Assembly: GCA_958296295.1 (NCBI GenBank) | Contig: OY282460.1 | Location: 3,162,001-3,226,000, forward strand | Source of the DNA: an uncultured Pseudomonadales bacterium | GTDB lineage: Bacteria; Pseudomonadota; Gammaproteobacteria; Pseudomonadales; Azotimanducaceae | Reading direction: 5' to 3' | Length of the DNA: 64,000 nucleotides | Shown: one piece after another, positions 38,190-47,606 of the stretch | Layout: the number at the start of each line of letters is the position of its first letter | How positions within the stretch are numbered: the first letter of the stretch is position 1 | Program-made: the position numbers and the translations under genes | The notes under the pieces: model-generated | Seen by the model: the letters and a program-made list of their open reading frames with translations, nothing else | Told to the model about the DNA's origin: nothing | The model's database searches: none

Positions 38190-39690
38190 GGGTATGCGAC
38201 GTTTTAGTGCGCGAGCCGTCAGGCGGCCATTGGCGGCGGTTTGCGCCGACGGCGCCAGAAGTCGTCGTACCGTTCGTCGCGGACGCACGAACGCAACGCC
38301 ATGACGTCGTTCGCGCCGGCTCTGCTCCATCGCATGCCGGAACACTTGAGGCGCTCGCCGACCAGCGTCCGGCAGGAGCTCTCCACCATGCCCGAACCGA
38401 TCAGCAGCCCCATCTCCCGGTACGCGGGGTAGCGCATCCGGCCGCGGTTGTTCTCGAAATAGCCGGCGCACTGGTCGGCGGTCTTGTCGCCGGCGTGCCG
38501 GCGCGGTTCCCGCAGCACGTCGTCCACGCGCCCCTCGGAGAGCGCCGCGCAGACCTTCTCCGACCACGCCCGGCACAGCTCCGTGCCGGCGCCGTACACC
38601 GAGCGCCCCACTTCCCGGAGCCGCTCCCTGGCGTGCCGGATGTCGACAATGCGAACGGCGTTCGGGAACAGCTCCGCGACAGCGTTCCAGATCCACTTCG
38701 CGCCGTCGGCGACCACCACCTGCCGCTTCGCCGCCGCGAACCCGAACCGCTCCGCGGCCCGCCAGAGCCGCCGCGCGAACGCCGACGGCTCCGCGTCCAC
38801 GTCCCTCGACGCCGCGCTGTCGATCGCCGCCGTGTGCCGCGCCGAACCCGCGTCCCGCTCCGGCAGACCGGTCTTCGCGTTCCGCCGCTCCGCCGTGTGG
38901 AACACCGCCACCTTGGCCTCCCGCGTCTTCGACGGCCGGCCGTCCTCCCCCGTCCCCGCGTCCCGCCGCACCACCGGCACCCCCGTGCCGTCCGGGCTGC
39001 GGCACATCGTCTCCGCCGGCGCCTCGCGCAACGCCGGCTCCGCCTCGTCCCACGCCGTGATCTCCCGTCCGACCTGCTTCGAGGCCCGCTCCGCCCGCTT
39101 CGCCGTCGCCTCCACGCCGGCCAGCCGGCCCAGGCGCGCCGCCGCCTTCTCGAAGCTCGCGTCCGCCGCCAGATCCGCCAGCGCCCACAGCGCCGCCGGC
39201 GTTCCCCGCACGCCGTCCCGCCCGCCCTTCGAGCACCCGCACGTCCAGTAGCCGCGCCGCAGCGTCAGGGGGCCGAGCAGCGACAGCGGCGCCGTCGAGC
39301 GCGTGCCGCGCCGGACCATCGCCGAGCCGCAAGCCCCGCACGCCGGCGCCCCGGATTCCGCGTCCAGCGCCGACAGACCCGCCGAAAGCCCCGCCGCCGC
39401 GCCGCCAAGCAGCGCGCCCCGCAGGTCCAGCTCGAACTCCCGGAACCCCCGCCCGCCGCCCAGAACCTCCCGGCAAAGCTCCCGGAACTCCGGCGACGAC
39501 GACAGCAGGCGGAGAACCTTCTCCCCGGAAAAGCCCACGCCTCCTTGCGCTCCAGCGCGTCTCGCGCCAACATGCCTTCCGTCATCGCGATTCCCTTCGC
39601 TGTGGTGGTTGACACCCTCAGCGTAACCGGGAATCGCGATGACTCCCCAAACCCTGCTCGCAGCCCCGCGCACTAAAACGTCGCACACCC
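38190..39690 (-). mobile_element. ISKra4-family element, copy 3, full length but defective
   Basis: The left end GGGTATGCGACG (one change from copy 1) starts at 38190 and the right end closes at 39690. The 9-base target duplication AGCCGCGCA is at 39691-39699 and, before ISAs1 inserted, at 36944-36952. The transposase gene is broken. Confidence 0.9.
38219..39585 (-). pseudogene. ISKra4 transposase of copy 3, frameshifted
   Basis: The frame from the ATG at 39585 (MTEGMLARDALERKEAWAF) shifts after about 20 codons, and the rest of the protein is in another frame (LSSSPEFRELCREVLGGGRG onward). An in-frame deletion removes the residues corresponding to RHVLDETLGIAG, between two GGGCGG stretches. 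In the catalytic block the copy 1 segment DIWHAKERLWEV is changed to DIRHARERLREV. A second ATG is not available for the complete domain. Confidence 0.85.
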
Positions 39691-39859
39691 AGCCGCGCAA
39701 GCATCCTCGCTGGGCACACTGGCGCCTGGGAGAGCGGATTCCCGCGATACGTTTGGCACAGGGAAGACGAACCACGTATGAAGCGCGGCAGGGTGCGCCC
39801 GGCTCAGGCGAATATCATGGGTATCCACTGCAACTTTGGCAGCGTGTGCGGGGGATCTG

Positions 39860-41128
39860 ATGCGCGTTCGCATGACATTCGACTGGGTTGAGGCATCGCC
39901 ATCCGCCGACGCACTCGCGCAATCCACGATGGCGGCGTTGACCATCGAGGTGGACGGTTCCGTGGTGACTTCGGTGCTGGACCGCCGGAGCCGCTCCTGC
40001 CGGGAGCATGTGGTGACGCCGTTGGGCTATGTTGCCGAATGGCTGGTTGGCAACTGGTGGCGGCTCTTTCACGAAGTCGAGGACGCGAGGACGCCGCGCC
40101 TAGGCTTTGCGGAAGCGCACGACTTGGCGTTCGTGGGCGAAGGCTATTTGCTTCCAAGCCTGACAATTGCGCCTACGCCGCAACAGATGCGGCTTCGTTG
40201 GCGACGGCACCGTCCTTTGCACAGCACGATAGAGTTCACGGAACAAGGCGAAGCCTTGGTTGATCGGGAGGAACTCGAAGGTGCGTTGGGGTGTCTCGTG
40301 GACGTTGTGCGGGACCGGTTGGCCGGCGATGGACTGGCAGGGGCGTTTCTGAACAACGAGTGGTCGGCAATCCAAGCGGTGGCCGAAGACGAGCGCGAAT
40401 TCTGCCGTGCGGCAGCGTTGCTTGGCCAAGATCCCTTCGCGGTTCCGCGCCCGCTGGCCGAGCAACTCATCGATTTCTGGCACCGTGCCGAACCGACCAT
40501 TCGCGAAGATGCCTTGGCAACCGCGAACGGCGCTGGCTTCGCATCGTTGGCCCCGCTGGCTGGCTGGTTGACAGAGGTGTTGCAGAGCCTTTCCACCACA
40601 CGCGGGGGCGACTGGGCGGAGTTCCGTGACGCTTTGCCGACGTCTACCGCACGGGAACCCCACAGGCGCGGCTACGATTTGGCGCGAGCTGCTCGCGGAC
40701 AACTGGGAAAGCCCTCGGAGCGATACGAATTCAGCACCACCGGGCCAGAGGCGATTCCCTGCGCCGCGACGCAGCCTCCCACTTCGACCATCCAAGGACT
40801 GGTAGCAGCGGACAGTCCTGCCTGTGCGATAGCAGACGGCAGGGAGACGAGCAAACGGTTGCTCCTCGCCCGGGCGCTGGGCGACTACTTGGGTCGTACC
40901 GAGCAAGGGCCAGCTATTCTGAGCGGATTGGCCACCGACCGGCAGGCGCAGTCACGCGCCTTCGCCGCCGAGTTCCTTGCCCCGGCAGACGCCTTGCGGC
41001 AACGGCTTCGGCGCGAGCAGGTGCCCCCCGACGTAGTGGATGACTTGGCGCTCGAATACGGCGTCTCCAGCTATGTCGTCAGGCATCAAATAGAAAACCA
41101 TCACCTGGCGCACATAGCCGAGTGGTAA
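39860..41128 (+). CDS. Hypothetical protein with a degenerate IrrE/ImmA (M78)-like C-terminal domain
   Basis: The ATG at 39860 has GGGGGAT close upstream and gives 422 residues. The C-terminal part reads RLLLARALGDYLG, then QSRAFAAEFLAPADALRQRL and VDDLALEYGVSSYVVRHQIEN, the layout of IrrE/ImmA metallopeptidases (HExxH helix, FAAELLMP, winged VS..VV.HQI). Where HELGH is expected the sequence is RALGD, so the zinc site is lost. The N-terminal two thirds are unrecognised. It may be a regulatory pseudo-protease. It follows ISKra4 copy 3 by about 170 bases. Confidence 0.55.
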   Translation: MRVRMTFDWVEASPSADALAQSTMAALTIEVDGSVVTSVLDRRSRSCREHVVTPLGYVAEWLVGNWWRLFHEVEDARTPRLGFAEAHDLAFVGEGYLLPSLTIAPTPQQMRLRWRRHRPLHSTIEFTEQGEALVDREELEGALGCLVDVVRDRLAGDGLAGAFLNNEWSAIQAVAEDEREFCRAAALLGQDPFAVPRPLAEQLIDFWHRAEPTIREDALATANGAGFASLAPLAGWLTEVLQSLSTTRGGDWAEFRDALPTSTAREPHRRGYDLARAARGQLGKPSERYEFSTTGPEAIPCAATQPPTSTIQGLVAADSPACAIADGRETSKRLLLARALGDYLGRTEQGPAILSGLATDRQAQSRAFAAEFLAPADALRQRLRREQVPPDVVDDLALEYGVSSYVVRHQIENHHLAHIAEW

Positions 41129-41243
41129 GGGTTTCGCGACCACGACAGCGACACCGCGACACCGCAAGCCGAGATTCGGGACACACTTGACATGTGCTAT
41201 GGTCGCGGCCAACGCGGTGCGCGAACGTATCCCGGCGGGAGCA

Positions 41244-41684
41244 ATGGTTCTTTCCACTCTCAACCACATCCTCAAACTGCTTGGCGGCGGTGAGCCAACT
41301 CCCGACGAGCGCGAGGCTTTGTTCAAAGAGACGGTGCTTCTGGTCTTGGCTCGCGCCACGGATTCGGACGCCAACATCAAGCCGATCGAAGTCGATGCCG
41401 TTCGCGGGATCGTCAGGAAGGTGACGGGCGAGGACGTGAGCGCCGCCGATGTGCGTGTGGCGGCCCACTCCAAGATCTACGAAACGGCACCGTTGGAGAA
41501 GCAGCTCGGTCGTCTGGCGCGCACCTTGGACATGCGCGACCGGGTGCGCATCGCGCAAGCTCTGGCGGAGGTGATCTTGGCGGACGCCCGCGTCACCTCA
41601 AAGGAAACGCGGTTCTTCAACATCGTCGCCGATTCGTTGGAACTCACGCCGGCGGCGTTGGCGGGGCTGTACCCCGCCGATTGA
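41244..41684 (+). CDS. TerB-family protein
   Basis: From the ATG at 41244 the product is 146 residues, all-helical. VLLVLARATDSDANIKPIEVDAVRGIVRK and QALAEVILADARVTSKETRFFNIVAD match the two helical repeats of TerB/DjlA-type domains, with acidic residues at the metal-binding positions (DSDANI, DARVTS). TerB proteins are linked to tellurite resistance and stress signalling, but stand-alone members have no defined activity. An upstream in-frame start at 41187 would add 19 residues. Confidence 0.75.
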   Translation: MVLSTLNHILKLLGGGEPTPDEREALFKETVLLVLARATDSDANIKPIEVDAVRGIVRKVTGEDVSAADVRVAAHSKIYETAPLEKQLGRLARTLDMRDRVRIAQALAEVILADARVTSKETRFFNIVADSLELTPAALAGLYPAD

Positions 41685-41912
41685 CCGCGCTCGGCGCACC
41701 CTTCCCTTCGTTCGCGCCTTTATATCCCTTGACCGCCAGCCGCGCGGCGGGCCCCGCGTCGGCCCTCCGGGGCGTGACCGCCCGCCACCACCGGCTAGCG
41801 AGGCACCGCAGCCGCGCAATTTGACCGTCCGTGCATCGTCCGCCGCCTCGTTTGCACGAAATTGGCGCATTCGCACCGTTGCTCCCGCTCTCGCAGCCGG
41901 TAGAGTTCGTGC
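41685..41912. other. Intergenic region upstream of uppS
   Basis: A 228-base gap separating the TerB-like gene from the envelope gene block. It must contain the block's upstream control region, but no convincing promoter or terminator is visible by eye. Confidence 0.3.
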
Positions 41913-42731
41913 GTGCAGCCGCAAGCGAAACCGCCCATGCCGAAACCGAGCCTGAAGCTCATCGACGCGCACGCCGCGCCCGCTCCCCGCCATGTGGCGA
42001 TCATCATGGATGGCAACCATCGGTGGGCCCGCGCGCGCCGTCTGCCCGGCGCGGCCGGCCATCGCGCCGGCGCGAAGAACGTCAAGGCGATCGCACAGGC
42101 TTGCGCGGACTACGGCGTCGAATGCCTCACGTTGTTCGCGTTCAGCACCGAAAACTGGCGACGACCGCGCCACGAAGTGAGCCTGCTGCTCGATCTCATG
42201 CGCGGCGTCCTCGAGGACGACATCGACGAACTCAACGAAAAGGGCGCGCGACTGCGGTTCATCGGCGACCGGCGCCGCTTTCCGGCGGATCTGCAGGCGC
42301 TCATGCGGCGCGCCGAACATCTCACCGCGACGAACGATCGGCTGAATCTCGCCATGGCCACCAACTTCGGCGGCCGGTGGGACATCGTGCAGGCGGCGCG
42401 GCGGCTGGCGCAAGCCGCCCGCGACGGCGAGGTGGATCCGGACGCCGTGGACGAGGACGTGTTCGCGTCATTCTTGTCGATTGGCGACCTGCCGGCCCCG
42501 GACATCTGCATCCGCACCGGCGGCGATCGACGCATCAGCAACTTCCTGCTGTGGGATTTCGCCTACACCGAGCTCTACTTCACATCGGAGCACTGGCCGG
42601 ATTTCGACGACGTCAGCCTAAAGCGCGCATTCGCGGACTTCGCGGCGCGGCAACGCCGCTTCGGTCAAAGGCCGCAGGACACGCCGGCACCAACGCCGGC
42701 GCAGCGGTTCCGCAGCACCGCGTCGTCGTGA
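41913..42731 (+). CDS. uppS: Isoprenyl (undecaprenyl) diphosphate synthase
   Basis: A 272-residue cis-prenyltransferase that makes the C55 lipid carrier for peptidoglycan and O-antigen. The diphosphate-binding Asp is in HVAIIMDGNHRWARAR, followed by GHRAGAKNV, TLFAFSTENWRRP and the C-terminal DICIRTGGDRRISNFLLWDFAYTELYF in pieces, all diagnostic. Start could be the GTG at 41913 or the ATG at 41937. It opens the conserved block running to tilS. Confidence 0.93.
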   Translation: MQPQAKPPMPKPSLKLIDAHAAPAPRHVAIIMDGNHRWARARRLPGAAGHRAGAKNVKAIAQACADYGVECLTLFAFSTENWRRPRHEVSLLLDLMRGVLEDDIDELNEKGARLRFIGDRRRFPADLQALMRRAEHLTATNDRLNLAMATNFGGRWDIVQAARRLAQAARDGEVDPDAVDEDVFASFLSIGDLPAPDICIRTGGDRRISNFLLWDFAYTELYFTSEHWPDFDDVSLKRAFADFAARQRRFGQRPQDTPAPTPAQRFRSTASS

Positions 42732-42771
42732 TCGGCGCCCGCCGCGCGGTCGCAGCGCGACGCCGAGGCCC

Positions 42772-43611
42772 ATGCCAACGCTGAACCCGCCCGAGCGGCC
42801 GGCCCGGGCGGCTTTGGGCAAGCGGCTCGTTTCCGGGCTGGGGTTGGCCGCGCTTGTGGTTGGCGTCGCCGCGCTGCTGCCGGCCGAGGGGTTTGCCGCC
42901 TTCTTTCTGGTGTTGGCGCTGGTGGGCGCCTACGAGTGGGCCAAATTGGCCGGATTGCAAACGCGCCGGGCGATCCTCAGCTATGTGGGCGCGATGGCCG
43001 TTGTGCTCGCGACGCTCTGGGTGGTGCCGGCCAGCTGGCGAGCGGCGCTCTTCGTCGCAGGTGTCTTTTGGCTTGCCGCCGCCGGCATCGTGCTCGGCTA
43101 TCCCGCGAGCGCCGCATTGGCGCGGTCGCCACCGGTGGCCCTGATCGGCGGGGTCGTGGCGCTGGCCGGGGCGTGGGCCGGCTTGCTGACGGTTCGCGCC
43201 GCGGCCGGCGTCGGCGTGGTGGTGTGGCTCTTCGCGGTGGTCGCCGCGGCCGACACCGGCGCTTATTTCGCCGGCCGCCGTTTCGGGCGGCGGAAACTCG
43301 CGCCGCGGGTGAGCCCCGGCAAGACTTGGGCGGGCACCGCGGGTGGCGCCTTGGCCGCCTTGGCCTGCGGCGCGGCCGGCGCGTGGTGGCTCGGCGGCTC
43401 CTTGCTTGGCTGGATCGGCGTCGGCGCCGCGGTTTTCCTGGCGTCGGTGGTGGGCGATCTGTACGAGAGCGTGCAAAAGCGGCTGCGCGGCGTCAAGGAT
43501 TCGGGCGCCCTGCTGCCCGGCCACGGCGGTTTGCTGGATCGCGTGGATTCGTTGCTGCCGGCAGCTCCCGCGCTTGCGATTTTGCTGCCCTTCGCCCAGC
43601 CGGCGTTGTAG
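42772..43611 (+). CDS. cdsA: Phosphatidate cytidylyltransferase
   Basis: A 279-residue polytopic membrane enzyme that makes CDP-diacylglycerol for phospholipid synthesis. About eight hydrophobic helices are followed by the family signature SVVGDLYESVQKRLRGVKD and LLPGHGGLLDRVDSL, with Asp and Lys residues in place; SPGKTWAG is also conserved. It starts 40 bases after uppS. dxr, which normally follows in this block, is absent. Confidence 0.93.
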   Translation: MPTLNPPERPARAALGKRLVSGLGLAALVVGVAALLPAEGFAAFFLVLALVGAYEWAKLAGLQTRRAILSYVGAMAVVLATLWVVPASWRAALFVAGVFWLAAAGIVLGYPASAALARSPPVALIGGVVALAGAWAGLLTVRAAAGVGVVVWLFAVVAAADTGAYFAGRRFGRRKLAPRVSPGKTWAGTAGGALAALACGAAGAWWLGGSLLGWIGVGAAVFLASVVGDLYESVQKRLRGVKDSGALLPGHGGLLDRVDSLLPAAPALAILLPFAQPAL

Positions 43612-43775
43612 CGCCGCCGCGTATCGGGGCGGGCGGCAACGCGGCACCGAATTGCCGGAGCGGCGCGAGCCCTTCAACGTCCCACCGCAGCCAAGCCGTT
43701 CGGCGGCGTTTGCTATAGTGGCGGCTCACGGCGCGGGGGAACCCCGCCGGCCTCGTCCGGTCAAAGAGCCGATTG

Positions 43776-45122
43776 ATGGAACTCCTGCACTACGTCTTCT
43801 TTTTCCTCGTCGCACTCGGCGTGTTGGTGACCTTTCACGAGGCCGGCCACTTCTTCGTCGCGCGCTGGTTGGGCGTCCATGTGGTGCGTTTCAGCGTCGG
43901 CTTCGGCAAGCCGCTCTGCTCTTGGCGCGACAAGCGCGGCACCGAGTTCTGCGTGGCCTTGGTGCCGCTCGGGGGCTATGTGCGCATGTACGACCGGCGC
44001 GACGAGGACGCGGCCGACGTCGCACCCGCGGATCCGGGCTTGGCCGGCGCCTCCTACGACCAGCTCAAACGTCCTTGGCGCATCCTCATTCTGCTCGGCG
44101 GGCCGGCCGCCAATTTCCTGTTGGCGCTGCTTTGCTACTGGATCATCGCCGTCGCCGGCACGGCCGTCGTCGTGCCGGTAGTGGGTGCGGTGGAACAAAA
44201 CACGCCGGCACACCAAGGTGGCCTGCAAAGCGGCGAAGAGGTTGTCGCGGTGGATGGCCGCCTCACCCAGTCCTGGCACGACGTGGCGCTGGCGTTGGCG
44301 GCCCGCCTCGGCGAAACCGGCACAATCGAGGTGCGAACCCGCCAAGACGACGCCACGCGGACACGCTTGCTGAGCGTGCGCGAGTGGCTGCGGGGCGAGA
44401 CGGATCCGGATCCCATCGCGGCGCTTGGCATCCGCACGTCGCACGGCGCGGTCGTCGGGGAGGTGCTGCCCGCCGACCCGGGCGCCCTTGGCGGTCTAGC
44501 GGCGGGCGATCGGATCACGCACGTGAATGGCGAGGAGATTCCGGCTTGGGGCAAGTTGGTCGAAGTGGTGCGGGCAAACCCCAACACCCGGCTGCGGATG
44601 ACGGTGCGGCGGGGCGAAAGCGCGCTCAGCCTTTCCGTCACGCCGCGCGAAGCGGACCGCGGCACGCACGGCTACGTCGGCGTGGCGCAAGCGGCCCTGC
44701 CCACCCGCGTGGTGCGGCATGGCGTGGTGGAGGCGTTGCGCCGGGCGGCAGCCGACACCTGGGCGAACACCGCGCTGACGGTGGGTCTCATAGGCAAGAT
44801 GCTGACGCTGGAAGTGTCTCCGCGCAATCTCGCCGGCCCCATCACCATCGCCAAAGTGGCCGGCGATTCGGCCAGCTTGGGCGTGGTGCGCTTCTTGTAT
44901 CTCTTGGCGCTGCTGTCCATCAGTCTCGGCGTCATCAACTTGCTCCCTATTCCGATCCTGGACGGCGGGCAAGTGGTCAGCACCGTTGTGGAGATGGCGC
45001 GCGGGAAACCGCTGTCGCCGGCGGCCCAGGCGATGGGCACCCGGGTCGGCATCGCCATGGTGGGGTGCCTCATGCTGCTCGCGTTCTATTCGGACGCGAC
45101 GCGCTGGTTCTGGCCTGGTTGA
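43776..45122 (+). CDS. rseP: Site-2 protease RseP
   Basis: A 448-residue membrane zinc protease acting on anti-sigma factors such as RseA. The zinc motif HEAGH is at about 21-25 in the first membrane helix, and NLLPIPILDGGQV near the C-terminus gives the third ligand. Between them are two PDZ domains (VGAVEQNTPAHQGGLQSGEEVVAVDG and VLPADPGALGGLAAGDRITHVNG are the carboxylate-binding loops). The gap upstream contains an extended -10, TGCTATAGT (43711-43719), a possible promoter. Confidence 0.94.
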   Translation: MELLHYVFFFLVALGVLVTFHEAGHFFVARWLGVHVVRFSVGFGKPLCSWRDKRGTEFCVALVPLGGYVRMYDRRDEDAADVAPADPGLAGASYDQLKRPWRILILLGGPAANFLLALLCYWIIAVAGTAVVVPVVGAVEQNTPAHQGGLQSGEEVVAVDGRLTQSWHDVALALAARLGETGTIEVRTRQDDATRTRLLSVREWLRGETDPDPIAALGIRTSHGAVVGEVLPADPGALGGLAAGDRITHVNGEEIPAWGKLVEVVRANPNTRLRMTVRRGESALSLSVTPREADRGTHGYVGVAQAALPTRVVRHGVVEALRRAAADTWANTALTVGLIGKMLTLEVSPRNLAGPITIAKVAGDSASLGVVRFLYLLALLSISLGVINLLPIPILDGGQVVSTVVEMARGKPLSPAAQAMGTRVGIAMVGCLMLLAFYSDATRWFWPG

Positions 45123-45177
45123 CGGCTTTGCCGTCGCCGGCGCAAGGTAAAGTAGCAAGCCAATCTGGAGGCGAAGC

Positions 45178-47526
45178 ATGAGACGCTCGATTTTGCGGAT
45201 GTTGGCATGCGCGGCGGGTTTGCTTGGAGCGGCGCCGGGCTTCACGCAGTCGCTGGACGCGCCCTTCCAAGTGGCGGACATCCAACTGCGCGGCTTGCAG
45301 CGCGTGTCCGCCGGCACGGTGTTCAATCTGTTGCCGGTGAGCGTGGGCGACAGGATCGACCGCACCGACGTGCGCGGCCTGGTGCGCGCCCTGTTCCGAA
45401 CCGGCTATTTCGCGGACATCGCCATGTCCAAGGATGGCGGCACCCTGATCATCGATTTCGTCGAACGCCCGGCCATCGAGAAGATCGAATTGGACGGCAA
45501 CAAGGCGATCAAGACCGAGATGCTCATGCAGAGCCTGAGCGAAGCCGGCCTGCGCGAAGGCGAGGTTTTCCAACAGGTGACTCTGGAGCGCATGGGCATC
45601 GAGCTGACCCGCGCCTATCTGGCCCAAGGCCGCTACGACGCCGTGATCGAGCCGAACGTCAAGAAGCTGCCCCGCAACCGGGTGGACATCAAGATAGACA
45701 TCGACGAGGGCAAGAGCTCGGGCGTGAGCCACATCAACGTCGTGGGCGCGGACGTGTTCAGTCAGGGCGAGCTGCTCGCTCCGTTGGAGCTTCAGCATCC
45801 GTCCATGCTCTCCTTCATCCGCAACAAGGACAAGTATTCGCGCGAAAAACTGCAAGGCGACTTGGAGACCCTGGAGGCCTATTACCAAGATCGCGGCTAC
45901 GTGGAGTTCAACACCCGCTCCGTGCTGGTGAGCATCACGCCGGATCACCGCTCGGTGTACGTCACGGTCAACGTCCACGAGGGCGACCGCTACGTCGTGG
46001 ACGACGTTAAGCTCATCGGCGACTTGTCCGATGTGGACCCGGAACTGGTCGAAACGCTGTTCCTCGTGCAGGAAGGCCAAGTCTTCAGTCGCGCTCTGGT
46101 CACCGCCACCGAGGAGCGCATCAACTCGGCGTTCGGGAATGCCGGCTACACCTTCGCGAGCGCCTCCGGCGTGCCGGAGATCAAAGAGGACGGTCTGGTG
46201 GACGTGAAGTTCGTCGTGGAGGCGGGCAAGCGGGCGTATGTGCGCCGTATCACCTTCGCTGGCAATTCGCTCACTCAAGACACTGTGCTGCGCCGCGAGA
46301 TGCGGCAGATGGAAGGCGGCTGGGCGTCCACGGAGCAGATCGACCGCTCCAAGGTTCGGCTGGATCAGCTCGGCTTCTTCAAGCCGGATTCGGTGAACGT
46401 CGAGACCCCGGCGGTGCCGGGCGCGGACGATCAGATCGATGTGCAGTTCACGGTGGAGGAACAACCCACCGGGGCGTACACCGCGTCGCTCGGCTACTCC
46501 CAGTGGGGAGGCCTCCTGGTGCAGGCCGGCGTGGAGCAGAAGAACGTGGCCGGCTCCGGCAACAGCATCGGCGTAAAGCTCACTTGGAGCGATTTTCAGC
46601 AAGCGGCGAGTTTCAGCTTCCACGATCCCTACTTCACGGCGGACGGCATCAGCCGCGGCTACAGCGTGTTCGCCCGCCGCACGGACTACACGTCGCTCAA
46701 CATCGCGCAGTACTCCACCGACGCCTACGGGGCCGGCGTGAACTTCAACTTCCCGATGGCGGAGTCCGTGCATTTGCAGTTCGGCCTCACCGTCGAGCAC
46801 ACGTCGATCAACCAAGGCTCCGCCTCCGCGCAGGAGATCGCGGATTTCATAACGAGAGCCGGGTTCGAATTCCTGAACGTGAAGTTGAACGGCTTGTGGG
46901 TGAAATCCACGTTGAACCACGGGCTGTTTCCAACCCGAGGCCAGCGCCACTCGCTGAGCGGCACGGTGGCGGTTCCCGGCAGCGATCTGGAGTTCTATCG
47001 GGTGAACTACGCTGGCCAGATCTTCAACGAGTTGCCGTTCGCGCGGCGCTTCTCCACGCATCTGCGCGCGCGGGTGGGGTACGGCGGCGTGTACGGTTCC
47101 ACCGAGACCTTCCCGTTCTACGAGCATTTCTACGCCGGCGGCTTCGGCTCCGTGCGGGGCTTCAAACAGAGCACGCTCGGCCCGCGCATCATCGACAGCC
47201 GCTATCGCGAAGGCCGTCCGTTCGGCGGCAACCTGCTCGTCGAGACCACCGCCGAACTCATATTCCCCCTGCCGTTCTTGGATGCGTCGAAAGGCGTCCG
47301 GTCGGTGTACTTCGTCGACGCCGGCAACGTCTTCAACACCCACTGTCCGGCGCTGTCGATCGCCTGCCAGGATTTCGACGCCAAGGATCTTCGCGCCAGC
47401 ACCGGCATCAGCATCAGCTGGTTCTCGCGCATGGGGCCGATGACCTTCGCTCTTTCGCACCCTCTGAAATCCCAGCCCGGCGACGACATCGAGCGGTTCT
47501 CGTTCCAGATCGGCCACACGTTCTAG
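45178..47526 (+). CDS. bamA: Outer membrane protein assembly factor BamA
   Basis: A 782-residue protein with a signal peptide (LACAAGLLGAAPGFTQS), five POTRA domains to about residue 345 (the first beginning FQVADIQLRGLQRVSAG) and a 16-strand barrel ending with the terminal Phe of FQIGHTF, the outer-membrane recognition signal. The L6 region reads GFGSVRGFKQSTLG, containing the conserved VRGF motif. BamA inserts other barrel proteins. GGAGGCGAAGC is directly before the ATG. Confidence 0.95.
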   Translation: MRRSILRMLACAAGLLGAAPGFTQSLDAPFQVADIQLRGLQRVSAGTVFNLLPVSVGDRIDRTDVRGLVRALFRTGYFADIAMSKDGGTLIIDFVERPAIEKIELDGNKAIKTEMLMQSLSEAGLREGEVFQQVTLERMGIELTRAYLAQGRYDAVIEPNVKKLPRNRVDIKIDIDEGKSSGVSHINVVGADVFSQGELLAPLELQHPSMLSFIRNKDKYSREKLQGDLETLEAYYQDRGYVEFNTRSVLVSITPDHRSVYVTVNVHEGDRYVVDDVKLIGDLSDVDPELVETLFLVQEGQVFSRALVTATEERINSAFGNAGYTFASASGVPEIKEDGLVDVKFVVEAGKRAYVRRITFAGNSLTQDTVLRREMRQMEGGWASTEQIDRSKVRLDQLGFFKPDSVNVETPAVPGADDQIDVQFTVEEQPTGAYTASLGYSQWGGLLVQAGVEQKNVAGSGNSIGVKLTWSDFQQAASFSFHDPYFTADGISRGYSVFARRTDYTSLNIAQYSTDAYGAGVNFNFPMAESVHLQFGLTVEHTSINQGSASAQEIADFITRAGFEFLNVKLNGLWVKSTLNHGLFPTRGQRHSLSGTVAVPGSDLEFYRVNYAGQIFNELPFARRFSTHLRARVGYGGVYGSTETFPFYEHFYAGGFGSVRGFKQSTLGPRIIDSRYREGRPFGGNLLVETTAELIFPLPFLDASKGVRSVYFVDAGNVFNTHCPALSIACQDFDAKDLRASTGISISWFSRMGPMTFALSHPLKSQPGDDIERFSFQIGHTF

Positions 47527-47606
47527 CGGCACGGGCATGGCCGCCAGCGATGGCCTATACTGCGCCGCTCGCACACAACCCCTTAGCGAATCGGGAGAGA
47601 AGCACC

